64,000 bases of DNA, from assembly GCA_017410365.1 (NCBI GenBank), contig JAFQQY010000003.1:31436-95435 (forward strand), in the 5' to 3' direction. The position numbers were made by a program, and so were the translations under genes. Origin of the DNA: Prevotella sp. GTDB lineage: Bacteria > Bacteroidota > Bacteroidia > Bacteroidales > Bacteroidaceae. Numbering within the stretch: position 1 is the stretch's first letter; each line of letters starts with the position of its first letter. Positions 25,878 through 36,600 of this stretch are shown piece by piece. The notes beneath the pieces are model-generated. The model worked only from the letters and a program-made list of their open reading frames with translations, was not told where the DNA came from and searched no databases.

Positions 25878-25920
25878 AATGAGGTTCACTTCAAAATAGA
25901 TGTGAACCTCATTCTTTTTT
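25878..25920 (+). terminator. fba terminator
   Basis: AATGAGGTTCAC (from 25879) pairs with GTGAACCTCATT (25902-25913), followed by CTTTTTT. Confidence 0.92.
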
Positions 25921-25959
25921 ATAAATCACATGACTTATTAGTTCGTCTACTTAAAGCAG

Positions 25960-27024
25960 TTATTTCGGCATTTCAGCATCAAGTTTCATGATAGCTCCCG
26001 TAACAGGATTAAGCGTCAGGTGTGTAGTGTATCTCTTGTTGAACAGATCGCCGCTCAAGAATTCTGTATGTCCATATTGCGCGGCCATTGTTTCGTAGGT
26101 GTATATAAGTTCGTTGCCTTTGTAGATATACATTTTTATCTTTCCGGGAACATTCACAAAAACACCATTCTTTTCTACTTTTTTGTTGGCAGGGACAGGC
26201 TCCTTTGCTGGCAATATATTTAGGTCTTTTATGTCTATATAATATGGTGCGCCAGCCAGATCGTCGCTATCAACGATTCCTAGTTTTTGTGAGAGTCTGA
26301 ATAATATTTGTTTACTGAAATCTTTTTCAGGTATAATCGTGAAAATATGCTCTGTAGTATCTTTTGTAATTATACCAGTGAAAAGTTGTGTAAGCGCTTT
26401 GTCTTGCGTTTCCAAGTTCTCAAGCATCAATCGTAATTGTGCCCCATCTTTAGGCATAAAGTCAGCCTGACCTCGTGTCAGCAAATTCCTGCTTTCTCTA
26501 ATTTCATAGATATCCAGTGCGGTTAACTCGGCCATTTTGGCAGTACTGCTTGCTGACAGTACTTCTGAACTCATAAAATCACGTGGGCTCTTTTGTTTTA
26601 ATTTAGGAGCAGGAGTAAATTCTTTTGGCTTGTCAACTTCTTGGGCATCTGCATTTATTGCAAGAAGGACGCCTTCGTCAGACAAAACAACATTAGTAGC
26701 GGAGGTCTTGGCATTGAATTTTACAGCAAACCCTTTGGTCTTGTCAGCAAAGCCTTCTGTGATAACATCTATTTTTGTAACCTTATAGCTTTCTGACGGT
26801 TTTTGCTGAACATCGTTTATTCTTAAATATTTCTGTGCATACTGGCAGAAATCACCAGGGGTATAAGTCGTCTTCTCCACTTGTACGGCAATGCGTATTG
26901 CTGTTTTAGGAAGGAAATATACAGCACCCTCAGGTGTTATGCCTGGTCTGTACTGTATGGTTTCTGTTTGTGCGTTAATGGTGCCGGTTGCTGCCAGCAA
27001 TATAGCTGTCAATAAATTCTTCAT
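25960..27024 (-). CDS. DUF4831 family exported protein
   Basis: A 354-residue protein with a signal peptide (1-18, MKNLLTAILLAATGTINA). The body matches the Bacteroidales DUF4831 family: YRPGITPEGAVYFLPKTAI, YTPGDFCQYAQKYLRI, then DIYEIRESRNLLTRGQADFM and the near-C-terminal GHTEFLSGDLFNK. Probably periplasmic or surface; no enzymatic motif is seen and the function is unknown. It follows nnr by 17 bases on the same strand, so the two likely share a transcript. Confidence 0.85.
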   Translation of the reverse strand: MKNLLTAILLAATGTINAQTETIQYRPGITPEGAVYFLPKTAIRIAVQVEKTTYTPGDFCQYAQKYLRINDVQQKPSESYKVTKIDVITEGFADKTKGFAVKFNAKTSATNVVLSDEGVLLAINADAQEVDKPKEFTPAPKLKQKSPRDFMSSEVLSASSTAKMAELTALDIYEIRESRNLLTRGQADFMPKDGAQLRLMLENLETQDKALTQLFTGIITKDTTEHIFTIIPEKDFSKQILFRLSQKLGIVDSDDLAGAPYYIDIKDLNILPAKEPVPANKKVEKNGVFVNVPGKIKMYIYKGNELIYTYETMAAQYGHTEFLSGDLFNKRYTTHLTLNPVTGAIMKLDAEMPK

Positions 27025-27041
27025 CCCTATTGTTTTTTGTT

Positions 27042-28556
27042 TTATTCATATAGTTTCTTGAAAGCCATTGGAAGATATTGGATAATATCTGTGGCTATTA
27101 GACTCTCCATGCCGACATGCTCTGCAGCAATATCACCTGCCAGACCGTGAACATACATACCTAGCATGCAAGCCTCTTCACGTTTATATCCTCTGGACAA
27201 TAAAGCTGTGATTATGCCAGTGAGCACATCGCCGCTGCCTGCCGTTGCCATTCCGGCATTTCCTGTCGAATTGAAGACTACTTTTCCGTTAGGCATACAA
27301 AGTGCAGAATATTTTCCTTTCAGAATAATATATCCCTGCAAGCGTGTTGCCAATGCTTTCGCCTTGCTTATGCGCTCGTATGTATTTGTACTGTGTCCGT
27401 CAATGCGGTCAAATTCTTTAGGGTGAGGAGTCATTATAATACCTTTTGGCAGTTGCTGTATCCAAGCTTTTCTGTTTGCAAGAATATTCAGGGCATCAGC
27501 ATCTGCCACAATAGGACATTGGGTACGCCTTAATTGTGCAATAAGGGCTATGGATGTGTTCTCGGTTTGGCCTAGCCCAGGACCGATGCCCAATGCATCG
27601 TAGTCTTCTGTATCGACAGGTTCGGTAAATACAGCCTCGTTGCTATCTATCTGTACAATGGCTTCTGGTACAGATATTTGCAATATCATATTGTTTTTCT
27701 TTGGCGTATGTACGGTAACTTTGCCTGCACCGCTTCTTAGGCATGCCTTAGCTGCAAGAACTGCAGCTCCGCCCATACCATAACTTCCCGCAACAAGCAG
27801 AGCATTGCCCATGTTGCCTTTATGGGCAAACTCGTTTCTCTTTAGAAGCATCGCTTGTATTTCTTCTTCTTCAAGCACCTTGTATTGCGCATCTGCAGCA
27901 TCGATGCCCTCTTTGCTTATTCCTATGTCAAGCACATGAAGTTGTCCGATAAACACTTGGTTTTCTGGAAATAAAAATGACAGCTTCGGGATTTGCAATG
28001 TCAGGGTATGGTCGGCACGGATAATATTCGCAGAGATATTGTAGGAATTGTCTTCCGTCATAAGGCCAGAAGGTACGTCAATGCTTACAACCTTTGCCGG
28101 TGAAGAGTTTATGTATTTTACAAGCGAAGCAAATCCGCCAGCTAGTGGCTTGTTGAGTCCGGAACCGAAAAGACCGTCTATCACCAGCGTGTTCTCGTCA
28201 AGTTGCGGCGGATTGAATTCCTGTATTACTTCGGTGAAACCTTCAATCTTTTTTAAATTTTTCAGTCGGTCTCTGTTTACAGTGCAGTCTGCACTAAGGT
28301 GCCCTGAAATATTAAACAGGAATGCTTCTACAGAATATCCCTGTTCTGCCAGCATCCTAGCAACAGCCAAAGCATCACCGCCATTGTTGCCAGGGCCAGC
28401 AAATACAACAACTCTATTGTAATTTGTCCAAAGCATAGCAATGGCGTGTGTAATAGCTCTTGCTGCACGTTCCATCAGATTGATAGATTCGATAGGTTCG
28501 TTTTCTATTGTATACCTATCTAGCTCATGTATCTGACTGCTTGTAAAAATCTTCAT
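27042..28556 (-). CDS. nnr: Bifunctional NAD(P)H-hydrate epimerase / ADP-dependent dehydratase
   Basis: A 504-residue metabolite-repair enzyme. The N-terminal part (1 to about 215) is the YjeF-N epimerase with VVFAGPGNNGGDALAVARML (about 50-69) and SIDVPSGLMTED. The C-terminal part (about 225-504) is the ribokinase-like dehydratase with HKGNMGNALLVAGSYGMGGA, GIGPGLGQ and the ATP-binding NAGMATAGSGDVLTGII. Together they return damaged NADHX and NADPHX to NADH and NADPH. A -7 box lies four bases before the ATG, suggesting a leaderless mRNA. Confidence 0.95.
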   Translation of the reverse strand: MKIFTSSQIHELDRYTIENEPIESINLMERAARAITHAIAMLWTNYNRVVVFAGPGNNGGDALAVARMLAEQGYSVEAFLFNISGHLSADCTVNRDRLKNLKKIEGFTEVIQEFNPPQLDENTLVIDGLFGSGLNKPLAGGFASLVKYINSSPAKVVSIDVPSGLMTEDNSYNISANIIRADHTLTLQIPKLSFLFPENQVFIGQLHVLDIGISKEGIDAADAQYKVLEEEEIQAMLLKRNEFAHKGNMGNALLVAGSYGMGGAAVLAAKACLRSGAGKVTVHTPKKNNMILQISVPEAIVQIDSNEAVFTEPVDTEDYDALGIGPGLGQTENTSIALIAQLRRTQCPIVADADALNILANRKAWIQQLPKGIIMTPHPKEFDRIDGHSTNTYERISKAKALATRLQGYIILKGKYSALCMPNGKVVFNSTGNAGMATAGSGDVLTGIITALLSRGYKREEACMLGMYVHGLAGDIAAEHVGMESLIATDIIQYLPMAFKKLYE

Positions 28557-28560
28557 AATG

Positions 28561-28568
28561 CAAAGATA
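28561..28568 (-). promoter_or_regulatory. -7 box directly before nnr (leaderless)
   Basis: The minus strand reads TATCTTTG, ending four bases before the start codon at 28556. The -33 position 19 bases away is a weak TTCG. Confidence 0.55.
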
Positions 28569-28684
28569 ATGTAAAATTTCGATTATGCGAACAGAATGAA
28601 AAATAATTTCATTATTATGTGTGAGAAATTCACTAAGGTCGGATTAAATCCATAGGATTTGTTACTAAAAATTAGTTCTTTTTC

Positions 28685-28715
28685 TTGCGTATCTTCGGCC
28701 TATTTGCTATATTTG
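28685..28715 (+). promoter_or_regulatory. hflX promoter
   Basis: TTG (28685-28687), 20 bases, TATATTTG (28708-28715). The leader is about 65-70 bases. Confidence 0.7.
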
Positions 28716-28784
28716 CAAGATAAAATGAAATGATGATATCGGATGATGTCTTTGATAGGCTTTCCGATTAGAAATATAAGATGA

Positions 28785-30074
28785 ATGAAGGAATTTGTAA
28801 TATCAGAAGCAAAGACGGAAACAGCTGTACTTGTGGGACTTATAACTAAGGACCAAAATGAGGCTAAAACTAAAGAATATCTTGATGAACTGGAGTTTCT
28901 TGCCGATACGGCTGGCGCTGTGGTTGTAAAGCGCTTTACGCAGAAGATGGCAGGACCAAGCAGTGTCACATATGTGGGCACGGGAAAGCTCGAAGAGATA
29001 CGTCAATATATAGAATATTGCGAAGAGATGGCTGAAGCCGATGAAGATTTACCGGAGGAAGAAAGATCTGGAGTCAGTCCTGTAGGAATGGTTATCTTTG
29101 ATGACGAGCTTAGTGCAAAGCAATTGCGTAACATAGAAAAAGAACTGAAGGTAAAGATACTCGACCGAACCAGTTTGATTCTTGATATCTTTGCCATGCG
29201 TGCTCAAACGGCAGAGGCGAAGACACAGGTGGAACTGGCTCAACATCGCTATATGTTGCCACGCTTGCAACGTTTGTGGACTCACTTGGAGCGACAAGGC
29301 GGTGGCTCAGGAAGTGGCGGCGGTATGGGAAGCGTAGGATTACGTGGACCTGGTGAAACACAGCTTGAACTTGACCGCCGTATTATCCTGCAACGTATAA
29401 CTCTATTGAAACAGCGACTAGAGGAAATAGATAGGCAGAAAACGACACAACGTAAGAACAGAGGACGACTTATTCGTGTGGCACTTGTGGGCTATACAAA
29501 TGTAGGAAAGTCTACGACAATGAACCTGTTGGCAAAGAGTGAGGTGTTTGCAGAGAACAAACTGTTTGCAACACTTGATACAACAGTGCGCAAAATGACA
29601 ATAGATAATCTTCCATTCCTGTTGGCAGATACAGTAGGATTCATCCGTAAGTTGCCGACAGATCTTGTGGATTCGTTTAAGTCGACTTTGGACGAGGTGC
29701 GCGAAGCAGACTTGTTGCTTCACGTGGTAGACATATCGCACCCAGATTTTGAAGACCAAATAGCAGTGGTTGAGAAAACTCTGGCAGAGTTAGGGTGTGC
29801 AGACAAGCCTTCGATGATAATCTTTAACAAGATTGATGCTTATACTTGGGTCGAGAAAGACGACGACGATCTGACTCCTGCTACAAAGGAGAATGTTACT
29901 CTCGACGAACTGAAACGCACTTGGATGGCAAAACTAAGTGATAACTGTCTGTTTATTTCTGCACGCGAAAGGCTGAATATAGACGAGATGCGTGAGGTGC
30001 TTTATAAGAAGGTGCGTGAACTGCACGTTCAGAAATATCCGTATAATGATTTTTTATATCAGACTTATGAGTGA
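28785..30074 (+). CDS. hflX: Ribosome-associated GTPase HflX
   Basis: A 429-residue protein. The N-terminal HflX domain (about 15-230) shows VGTGKLEEI, FDDELSAKQLRNIE, DRTSLILDIFAMRAQTAEAK and a Gly-rich loop, then GPGETQLELDRR. The G domain has G1 GYTNVGKST (236-244), G3 DTVG (282-285) and G4 NKID. HflX splits stalled ribosomes, for example after heat stress. Its last eight bases overlap the following DUF4954 gene. Confidence 0.96.
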   Translation: MKEFVISEAKTETAVLVGLITKDQNEAKTKEYLDELEFLADTAGAVVVKRFTQKMAGPSSVTYVGTGKLEEIRQYIEYCEEMAEADEDLPEEERSGVSPVGMVIFDDELSAKQLRNIEKELKVKILDRTSLILDIFAMRAQTAEAKTQVELAQHRYMLPRLQRLWTHLERQGGGSGSGGGMGSVGLRGPGETQLELDRRIILQRITLLKQRLEEIDRQKTTQRKNRGRLIRVALVGYTNVGKSTTMNLLAKSEVFAENKLFATLDTTVRKMTIDNLPFLLADTVGFIRKLPTDLVDSFKSTLDEVREADLLLHVVDISHPDFEDQIAVVEKTLAELGCADKPSMIIFNKIDAYTWVEKDDDDLTPATKENVTLDELKRTWMAKLSDNCLFISARERLNIDEMREVLYKKVRELHVQKYPYNDFLYQTYE

Positions 30075-31887
30075 TTATCGTTCGTTGGCGCTTAGCGAGA
30101 TAGAGATGCTTGAGCGCAATGGCTGTATAGCCGATGATTGGGGAAGTGTAAATGTAGCAGAGGATTTCAATCCTGCTTATATCAGAAACGTCGCTTTCTA
30201 TGGTGAGGTCAACTTAGGTGTGTTCGATGAAATGATTGAAGTTGAAGAGGGCTTTCGTCGACATTCCGGTATCCGAAACGCTACGCTTTGCGACGTTACC
30301 GTAGGTGATAACTGCTTGATAGAGAATATAGGCAACCATATTTGTCGGTATACGATAGGTGAGCGCTGTTATATTTCAAATGTTGGTGTCATTGCATCAT
30401 CAGATGGCGCAGAATATGGCGAGGGGACATGCTTGGCAGTACTTAATGAAGCGGGTGACGGCAATGTCTTGATATATCGTGGATTGACAAGTCAGATGGC
30501 TGCGCTTATGGTTGCGTCAGAGCCAAATCCTGCGGTATGGCATCAGTTAGAGCAACTGATATTGGATGAAGTAAAAGCAACACGACCAGAGCAAGGAATG
30601 ATAGGCTATGGAGTGAAGATTGTTAATACTCGTGAGATTGTCAACGTGATAATAGGAGATGATTGCGAGATAAGCGGTGCTTCGAAACTAGTCGATTGCA
30701 CTTTCGTAGGTTGTGCAGATGCCGGTGTTTATATTGGCAACGATGTTTTCTGTGAGAATGTAGTTGCTGTTGCAGGAGCGTCAATTGTTAATGGTGCCAA
30801 ACTCGACAAATGTTTTGTAGGCGAGGCCTGCCACGTGGGAAAAGGTTTTTCTGCTGAAAACTGTTTGTTTTTTGCCAACTCATATATGGATAATGGCGAG
30901 GCATGTGCTGCTTTCTGCGGACCTTTTACCGTCAGCCATCACAAATCGACTCTTCTTATAGGCGGGCAATATTCATTCTATAATGCCGGTTCTGGAACCA
31001 ACTATAGTAACCATGCATACAAATTAGGACCGATACACTATGGAGTATTGGAACGTGGAAGCAAAACAGCCAGCAGCGCACACATATTGATGCCGGCGAA
31101 TATCGGCTCTTTCTCAATGTGTATGGGCAAGATTCAGAATCATCCAAATACAATAGAACTGCCGTTCTCGTATCTTATAGCTTCGGGCGACACTACTTAT
31201 ATAGTGCCAGGGCGTAATATAGCAACTGTTGGCACGTATCGCGATATAAATAAGTGGCCTAAGCGCGACAAAAGAGCATCGGCGAGCAAGAAAAGCATTG
31301 TTAATTTTAGTTGGCTGAGTCCATTCACAATGCAGGAAGTAATAAAGGGTAAGGAACTTCTGGAGAGGTTGCGCAAAGAGCAGGGCGACAACGTTGCTTC
31401 TTACAACTATAATGGTTGTCTTATAAAAAATAAGTCGCTGCAGAAGGGTATAAAATTCTATGAACTTGCTATACGCATGTTTATGGGTGATGTAGTGTCA
31501 CGTCATGGAAGCACATTGCCTGAAAGTAGTATCGGAACTGGTTGTTGGACAGACTTGAGCGGATTACTTGCACCTGTAGAGATAGTGGAAGAACTGTGCG
31601 ATGATTTGGGAAAAGAATACTTTGATACGATAGTCGAAGTGGAGGACAGACTGCAAGCAATGCATAAGGCTTATGATGAGTATTGTTGGAACTGGACCTA
31701 TAAGGTGATTCTTGACTATTTAGGCATAGACATGCTTTCTGCCACCGATGTCAATCGCATAATGGCAGAGGCAGATGCAGCCCGTAGCGAGTGGCTCAAT
31801 GCCATACGCTTTGATGCAGAGCGAGAATTCGCATTGGGAGATGTATCTGAAGATGAAATAAGTAATTTCTTAAACAATTTAGAATAA
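30067..31887 (+). CDS. DUF4954 left-handed beta-helix protein
   Basis: A 606-residue cytosolic protein. The start is set at ATG 30067 (MSDYRSLALSEIE), overlapping the hflX end by eight bases; a longer reading from 29992 would only duplicate hflX coding in another frame. Residues about 50-330 contain hexapeptide-like turns (ATLCDVTVGDNCLIENIGNH, YTIGERCYISNVGVI, VGCADAGVYIGNDVFCENVV) as in acyltransferase-type left-handed beta helices. GIKFYELAIRMFMGDVV and the helical C-terminus are family-specific. It matches the Bacteroidetes DUF4954 family; a sugar-nucleotide or acyl-transfer role is possible but unproven. The M16 protease gene follows after two bases, giving the operon hflX-DUF4954-M16. 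Confidence 0.85.
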   Translation: MSDYRSLALSEIEMLERNGCIADDWGSVNVAEDFNPAYIRNVAFYGEVNLGVFDEMIEVEEGFRRHSGIRNATLCDVTVGDNCLIENIGNHICRYTIGERCYISNVGVIASSDGAEYGEGTCLAVLNEAGDGNVLIYRGLTSQMAALMVASEPNPAVWHQLEQLILDEVKATRPEQGMIGYGVKIVNTREIVNVIIGDDCEISGASKLVDCTFVGCADAGVYIGNDVFCENVVAVAGASIVNGAKLDKCFVGEACHVGKGFSAENCLFFANSYMDNGEACAAFCGPFTVSHHKSTLLIGGQYSFYNAGSGTNYSNHAYKLGPIHYGVLERGSKTASSAHILMPANIGSFSMCMGKIQNHPNTIELPFSYLIASGDTTYIVPGRNIATVGTYRDINKWPKRDKRASASKKSIVNFSWLSPFTMQEVIKGKELLERLRKEQGDNVASYNYNGCLIKNKSLQKGIKFYELAIRMFMGDVVSRHGSTLPESSIGTGCWTDLSGLLAPVEIVEELCDDLGKEYFDTIVEVEDRLQAMHKAYDEYCWNWTYKVILDYLGIDMLSATDVNRIMAEADAARSEWLNAIRFDAEREFALGDVSEDEISNFLNNLE

Positions 31888-31889
31888 CA

Positions 31890-34808
31890 ATGAAAAAGAG
31901 TATGAGATTTTTTCTTGCCGTAGCAGCAATGGCTGTAATGTCGGCGTTTGTAGTTTCTTGTCATGATGGCAAGGACTATGAAACCGTTGAGGGCGACCTT
32001 ATGGAAACCCGCATCTACACTCTCGACAATGGACTGAAAGTGTATCTCTCTGTAAACGAGGAGAAACCGCGCATTCAGACATATATCGCCGTGCGCACAG
32101 GAAGTCGCAATGACCCGGCTGAAACAACCGGCCTTGCTCACTATCTGGAGCATATTATGTTTAAAGGTACAAAGACTTTCGGAACATGTGACTATGAGAA
32201 AGAGAAACCTCTGCTTGATGATATAGAGCGTCGCTTTGAGGAGTATCGCGTTACCACAGACCCGGAACAGCGTAAGCTAATGTATCAGGGCATTGACAGC
32301 GTGTCTCAGTTGGCAGCACAATACTTCATCCCAAATGAATATGACAAGCTGATGGCTGCCATTGGCGCCCAGGGTACAAATGCATATACAAGCAACGACG
32401 TTACCTGCTACGTAGAGGATATTCCTTCTAACGAGATTGAAAACTGGCTAAAGATAGAGGCCGACCGTTTCAAGAATATGGTTATCCGTGGCTTCCACAC
32501 AGAGCTTGAGGCTGTATATGAGGAGAAGAACATGTCGCTTACGCAAGACAACCGGAAGGCTATCGAGGCTTTGCTGGCACAGCTCTTCCCAACTCATCCT
32601 TATGGAACACAGACCACCCTCGGTACTCAGGAACACCTGAAGAACCCTTCAATCACAAACATCAAGAACTACTTCAACCGCTACTATGTGCCAAACAATG
32701 TAGCTATCTGTATGTCAGGCGACTTCAATCCTGATGAGGTGATTGAACAGATTAAGAAATATTTCGGCGATTGGCAACCAAACCCTGAACTCTCTCGTCC
32801 GGAGTTTGAAGAGCAACCTGCACTGACAGCAATCAAAGATACCACTGTAATGGGTCTTGAGGCTGAGTGTATGATTATGGGGTGGCGCTTTAATGGAGCC
32901 AAAGACCCACAGGTTGATACACTCGATGTTCTTACAGAAGTCTTGGCAAATGGTAAGGCTGGTTTGTTTGAGATTAATCTTGAACAGCAGATGAAGGCTC
33001 GTTCTGTTTCTGCCTTTACCTATTCGTTTACTGACTATACCGCACTTATGTTCTATGCTTATCCAAAGGACAACCAGACCTTGGAAGAACTCCGTACGTT
33101 GATTATAGGAGAACTCAGCAAACTGAAGAATGGAGAGTTTGACGAAGAACTCTTGCAGTCGGTCATCAACAACAAGAAGCGTGCTTACTATGAGTCGTTG
33201 ATAGACAATGACAGTCGTGCAAGCATGTTCGTTGATGCCTTCATCAATGGTCAGGAGTGGGCCGATGTTGTAGGTAAGATTGGCAGAATGGAGAAGATAA
33301 CCAAGCAGCAGCTTGTCGACTTCGTTAATAGGCACCTTAACGACAACTTCGTTTGCGTTTATAAGCGTCAGGGCGTAGACAACTCTATCAAGAAAGTTGA
33401 TAAGCCAGCAATTACACCAATCCCAACTAATCGCGACACAGCAAGTGTCTTCTTGAAGGAGATTCAGGCTTCTGAGACAACACCGATTAAGCCACGCTTT
33501 GTAGACTTTGAGAAAGACATGACAAAAACAGAGATGGCAAACGGTCTGCCAGTGCTCTATAAGAAGAACACCACAGACGGACTGTTCACAATGGCTTTCG
33601 TTTATGATTATGGTACGGAGAATGTAAAAGGTCTTGACCTTATGCCTGATTACCTCTATTACATTGGAACAGACAACAAGACCTCTGCTCAGATTAAGCA
33701 GGAGTTCTACAAGCTAGCATGCGACTATAGCATAAGCATCAGTGACCGTAGAACAACAATATCTCTCAGCGGTCTGCAGGAGAACATGCCACAGGCATTG
33801 GCGTTGCTTGAAGATATATTGGCAAATGCAAAGGGCGATAAGGAATCATATGACAAACTTGTGGGCATGATACTCAAGTCACGCGAAGATGCCAAGGCTA
33901 ATCAGCGTGCTAATTTCTCTGCATTGCAGAAATATGCCTTCTTTGGCGAATACAATAGCCAGAGAAATACCTTTACGGAAAAGGAACTCCGTGCAGGTAG
34001 TCCGGAGATGCTGACTGACATGCTCAAACCATTTGCAGAACTGAAGCACACTATCATGTATTTCGGTCCGATGGATGTAGAGCCGTTCAAGGAACTTATA
34101 GCCAAGGAGCATAAGATGGCTGATGAACCAAAGGTAGTCGTAGCCGAAAAGAAATACGCATTACAGGAAACACAGCAGAATGAGGTTGTTATTGCACCAT
34201 ACGATGCAAAGAACATCTATCTTATGCAGATACACAACGAGAACAAGCCATGGACAGCAGACTCTGAACCAATAGTTACGCTTTTCAATGAATACTTTGG
34301 CGGCGGCATGAACACTATCGTGTTCCAAGAGTTGCGTGAGGCACGTGGTCTGGCTTACAGTGCTTCTGCATGGTATAACACCCCATCAGTGAAAGAAGAT
34401 CCAGAGTGGTATTACACAAATATCATCTCACAGAATGACAAGATGATGGATTGTATCAGTGTGTTCAACAATATACTCGACGAAATGCCACAGTCTGAGA
34501 ACGCCTTTAATGTGGCTAAGCAGGCTTTGACAAAATCACTTGAGAGTCGTCGCACCACCCGTTTCTCCGTGCTGTATAAATACCTGAGCAACCAGTATCT
34601 TGGCATTGACTACGATATCAACGAGAAGATTTACAATGCTCTGCCAAACCTCACACTGAAAGATATCGTAGAGTTTGAGAAGCAGAACATGGCCAAGAAA
34701 CCATACAAGTATATCATCCTCGGAAACGAGAAAGAACTTGACATCAAGGCTCTTGAAAAGATAGGTCCTATAAAGAGACTTACAACAGAACAGATATTTG
34801 GATACTAA
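31890..34808 (+). CDS. M16-family zinc protease, lipoprotein
   Basis: A 972-residue pitrilysin-type protease with two M16 repeats (about 40-500 and 530-970). The lipobox VVSC places a lipid-anchored Cys24. The inverted zinc motif is H84-Y-L-E87-H88 in GLAHYLEHIMFKG, with the distal Glu expected in ELEAVYEEKNMS. The second half has the arginine/tyrosine substrate clamp region (VFQELREARGLAYSASA). Such proteases degrade peptides in the periplasm or at the outer membrane. It is the third gene of the hflX operon. Confidence 0.92.
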   Translation: MKKSMRFFLAVAAMAVMSAFVVSCHDGKDYETVEGDLMETRIYTLDNGLKVYLSVNEEKPRIQTYIAVRTGSRNDPAETTGLAHYLEHIMFKGTKTFGTCDYEKEKPLLDDIERRFEEYRVTTDPEQRKLMYQGIDSVSQLAAQYFIPNEYDKLMAAIGAQGTNAYTSNDVTCYVEDIPSNEIENWLKIEADRFKNMVIRGFHTELEAVYEEKNMSLTQDNRKAIEALLAQLFPTHPYGTQTTLGTQEHLKNPSITNIKNYFNRYYVPNNVAICMSGDFNPDEVIEQIKKYFGDWQPNPELSRPEFEEQPALTAIKDTTVMGLEAECMIMGWRFNGAKDPQVDTLDVLTEVLANGKAGLFEINLEQQMKARSVSAFTYSFTDYTALMFYAYPKDNQTLEELRTLIIGELSKLKNGEFDEELLQSVINNKKRAYYESLIDNDSRASMFVDAFINGQEWADVVGKIGRMEKITKQQLVDFVNRHLNDNFVCVYKRQGVDNSIKKVDKPAITPIPTNRDTASVFLKEIQASETTPIKPRFVDFEKDMTKTEMANGLPVLYKKNTTDGLFTMAFVYDYGTENVKGLDLMPDYLYYIGTDNKTSAQIKQEFYKLACDYSISISDRRTTISLSGLQENMPQALALLEDILANAKGDKESYDKLVGMILKSREDAKANQRANFSALQKYAFFGEYNSQRNTFTEKELRAGSPEMLTDMLKPFAELKHTIMYFGPMDVEPFKELIAKEHKMADEPKVVVAEKKYALQETQQNEVVIAPYDAKNIYLMQIHNENKPWTADSEPIVTLFNEYFGGGMNTIVFQELREARGLAYSASAWYNTPSVKEDPEWYYTNIISQNDKMMDCISVFNNILDEMPQSENAFNVAKQALTKSLESRRTTRFSVLYKYLSNQYLGIDYDINEKIYNALPNLTLKDIVEFEKQNMAKKPYKYIILGNEKELDIKALEKIGPIKRLTTEQIFGY

Positions 34809-34820
34809 TAATAAATTATA

Positions 34821-34905
34821 ATTATGAATTTTGAGTTATTAATTATGAGGCTTTTGCTTGTGGGATATATGCATCGCTTGATAGTCATAATTCAAAATTC
34901 ATAAT
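34821..34905. repeat. Inverted repeat between M16 and fumarase genes
   Basis: ATTATGAATTTTGA (34821-34834) pairs perfectly with TCAAAATTCATAAT (34892-34905). Extra copies of the word TAATTCAAAATT lie in the right arm. The loop is about 57 bases. Confidence 0.75.
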
Positions 34906-34928
34906 TCAAAATTAAATAATATATTACT

Positions 34929-36563
34929 ATGGCAACAACACCAGAATTTAAGTATGCACCAATGTTTCAGTTGGGCAAAGACGAGACAGAATACTACCTC
35001 TTGACAAAAGAGGGCGTGTCTGTGAGTGAGTTTGAAGGAACACCTATTCTGAAGGTAACTCCTGAGGCTCTTACAAAGATGGCCAATGCAGCCTTCCGCG
35101 ATGTGTCGTTCTTGCTGCGCCGTTCTCATAACGAGCAGGTGGCAAAGATTCTTAGCGACCCCGATGCTAGCGACAACGACAAGTATGTGGCTCTTACCTT
35201 CCTACGCAATGCAGAGGTTGCAGCAAAGGGTAAACTGCCCCTCTGTCAGGATACCGGTACAGCCATTATCCACGGCGAGAAAGGTCAACAGGTATGGACA
35301 GGCTTCTGCGACGAAGAGGCTCTTTCTCTCGGTGTATATAAGACATACACAGAAGAGAACCTGCGCTACTCTCAGAATGCACCGCTTGACATGTATAATG
35401 AGGTGAACACCAAGTGTAACCTCCCTGCACAGATTGACATCGAGGCAACCGAGGGCATGGAGTATCATTTCCTCTGTGTAACTAAGGGTGGTGGCTCAGC
35501 CAACAAGACATACCTGTATCAGGAGACAAAGGCACGCATCCAGAACCCTGGAACTCTCATTCCGTTCCTTGTTGAGAAGATGAAGAGTCTCGGCACTGCA
35601 GCTTGTCCTCCTTACCATATAGCAATCGTTATCGGTGGTACATCGGCAGAAAAGAACTTGCTTACTGTCAAGCTCGCTTCTACCCACTATTACGACAACC
35701 TGCCTACAACAGGCGATGAGACAGGACGCGCTTTCCGCGACATCGAACTGGAAAAGCAGTTGCTCGAAGAGGCCCACAAGATTGGTCTTGGTGCACAGTT
35801 CGGCGGTAAGTATATGGCACACGATGTTCGTGTCGTACGTTTGCCACGTCATGGCGCTTCATGCCCAATTGGTCTCGGCGTTTCATGCTCTGCCGACCGC
35901 AACATCAAGTGTAAGATTAACAAGGATGGTATCTGGATTGAGAAGATGGACGACAAACCATACGAGCTCATCCCTGAAGAACTGCGCAATGCAGGCGAGG
36001 GCGAGGTGGTACGTGTAGACCTCAACCGTCCGATGGATGAGGTGTGCGAGCAACTGTCACAGTATCCAGTAAGCACCCGTCTGTCGCTTAATGGTACAAT
36101 CATCGTTGGCCGCGACATCGCTCACGCTAAGATTAAGGCGCGCCTTGATGCTGGTGAGGGTATGCCTGAGTATCTGAAGAATCACCCAATCTACTACGCC
36201 GGACCAGCCAAGACTCCTGCCGGTATGGCATGCGGTTCTATGGGACCGACCACAGCCGGACGTATGGACCCATACGTTTATGAGTTCCAAGACCATGGCG
36301 GCAGCCGCATCATGCTTGCCAAGGGCAACCGTTCTGAAGATGTTACCCGTGCATGTAAGGACCACAAGGGATTCTATCTCGGTTCTATCGGCGGTCCTGC
36401 AGCTATCCTTGCTCAGAACAATATCAAGAGCATCGATTGTGTAGAGTATCCTGAACTCGGTATGGAGGCTATTTGGAAGATTGAAGTAGAAGACTTCCCT
36501 GCTTTCATTCTTGTTGATGACAAGGGCAACGACTTCTTCAAGCAGTTGAAGCCTTGGAAGTAA
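34929..36563 (+). CDS. fumB: Class I (iron-sulfur) fumarate hydratase
   Basis: A 544-residue class I fumarase, interconverting fumarate and malate with an oxygen-sensitive [4Fe-4S] cluster. [17 protein letters not shown] holds the first cluster cysteine C106; [33 protein letters not shown] and [18 protein letters not shown] are family motifs. It serves the fumarate-to-succinate pathway that this group uses for fermentation. It stands alone between two AT-rich inverted repeats. Confidence 0.95.
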   Translation: MATTPEFKYAPMFQLGKDETEYYLLTKEGVSVSEFEGTPILKVTPEALTKMANAAFRDVSFLLRRSHNEQVAKILSDPDASDNDKYVALTFLRNAEVAAKGKLPLCQDTGTAIIHGEKGQQVWTGFCDEEALSLGVYKTYTEENLRYSQNAPLDMYNEVNTKCNLPAQIDIEATEGMEYHFLCVTKGGGSANKTYLYQETKARIQNPGTLIPFLVEKMKSLGTAACPPYHIAIVIGGTSAEKNLLTVKLASTHYYDNLPTTGDETGRAFRDIELEKQLLEEAHKIGLGAQFGGKYMAHDVRVVRLPRHGASCPIGLGVSCSADRNIKCKINKDGIWIEKMDDKPYELIPEELRNAGEGEVVRVDLNRPMDEVCEQLSQYPVSTRLSLNGTIIVGRDIAHAKIKARLDAGEGMPEYLKNHPIYYAGPAKTPAGMACGSMGPTTAGRMDPYVYEFQDHGGSRIMLAKGNRSEDVTRACKDHKGFYLGSIGGPAAILAQNNIKSIDCVEYPELGMEAIWKIEVEDFPAFILVDDKGNDFFKQLKPWK

Positions 36564-36600
36564 CACTTATTCATATGCTGAATTAAGTCTATAATCTTCA

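Noticed and set aside
29992-30066. Longer N-terminus for the DUF4954 protein
   Set aside because: The added 25 residues come from out-of-frame hflX sequence, and ATG 30067 gives the overlap typical of coupled genes.
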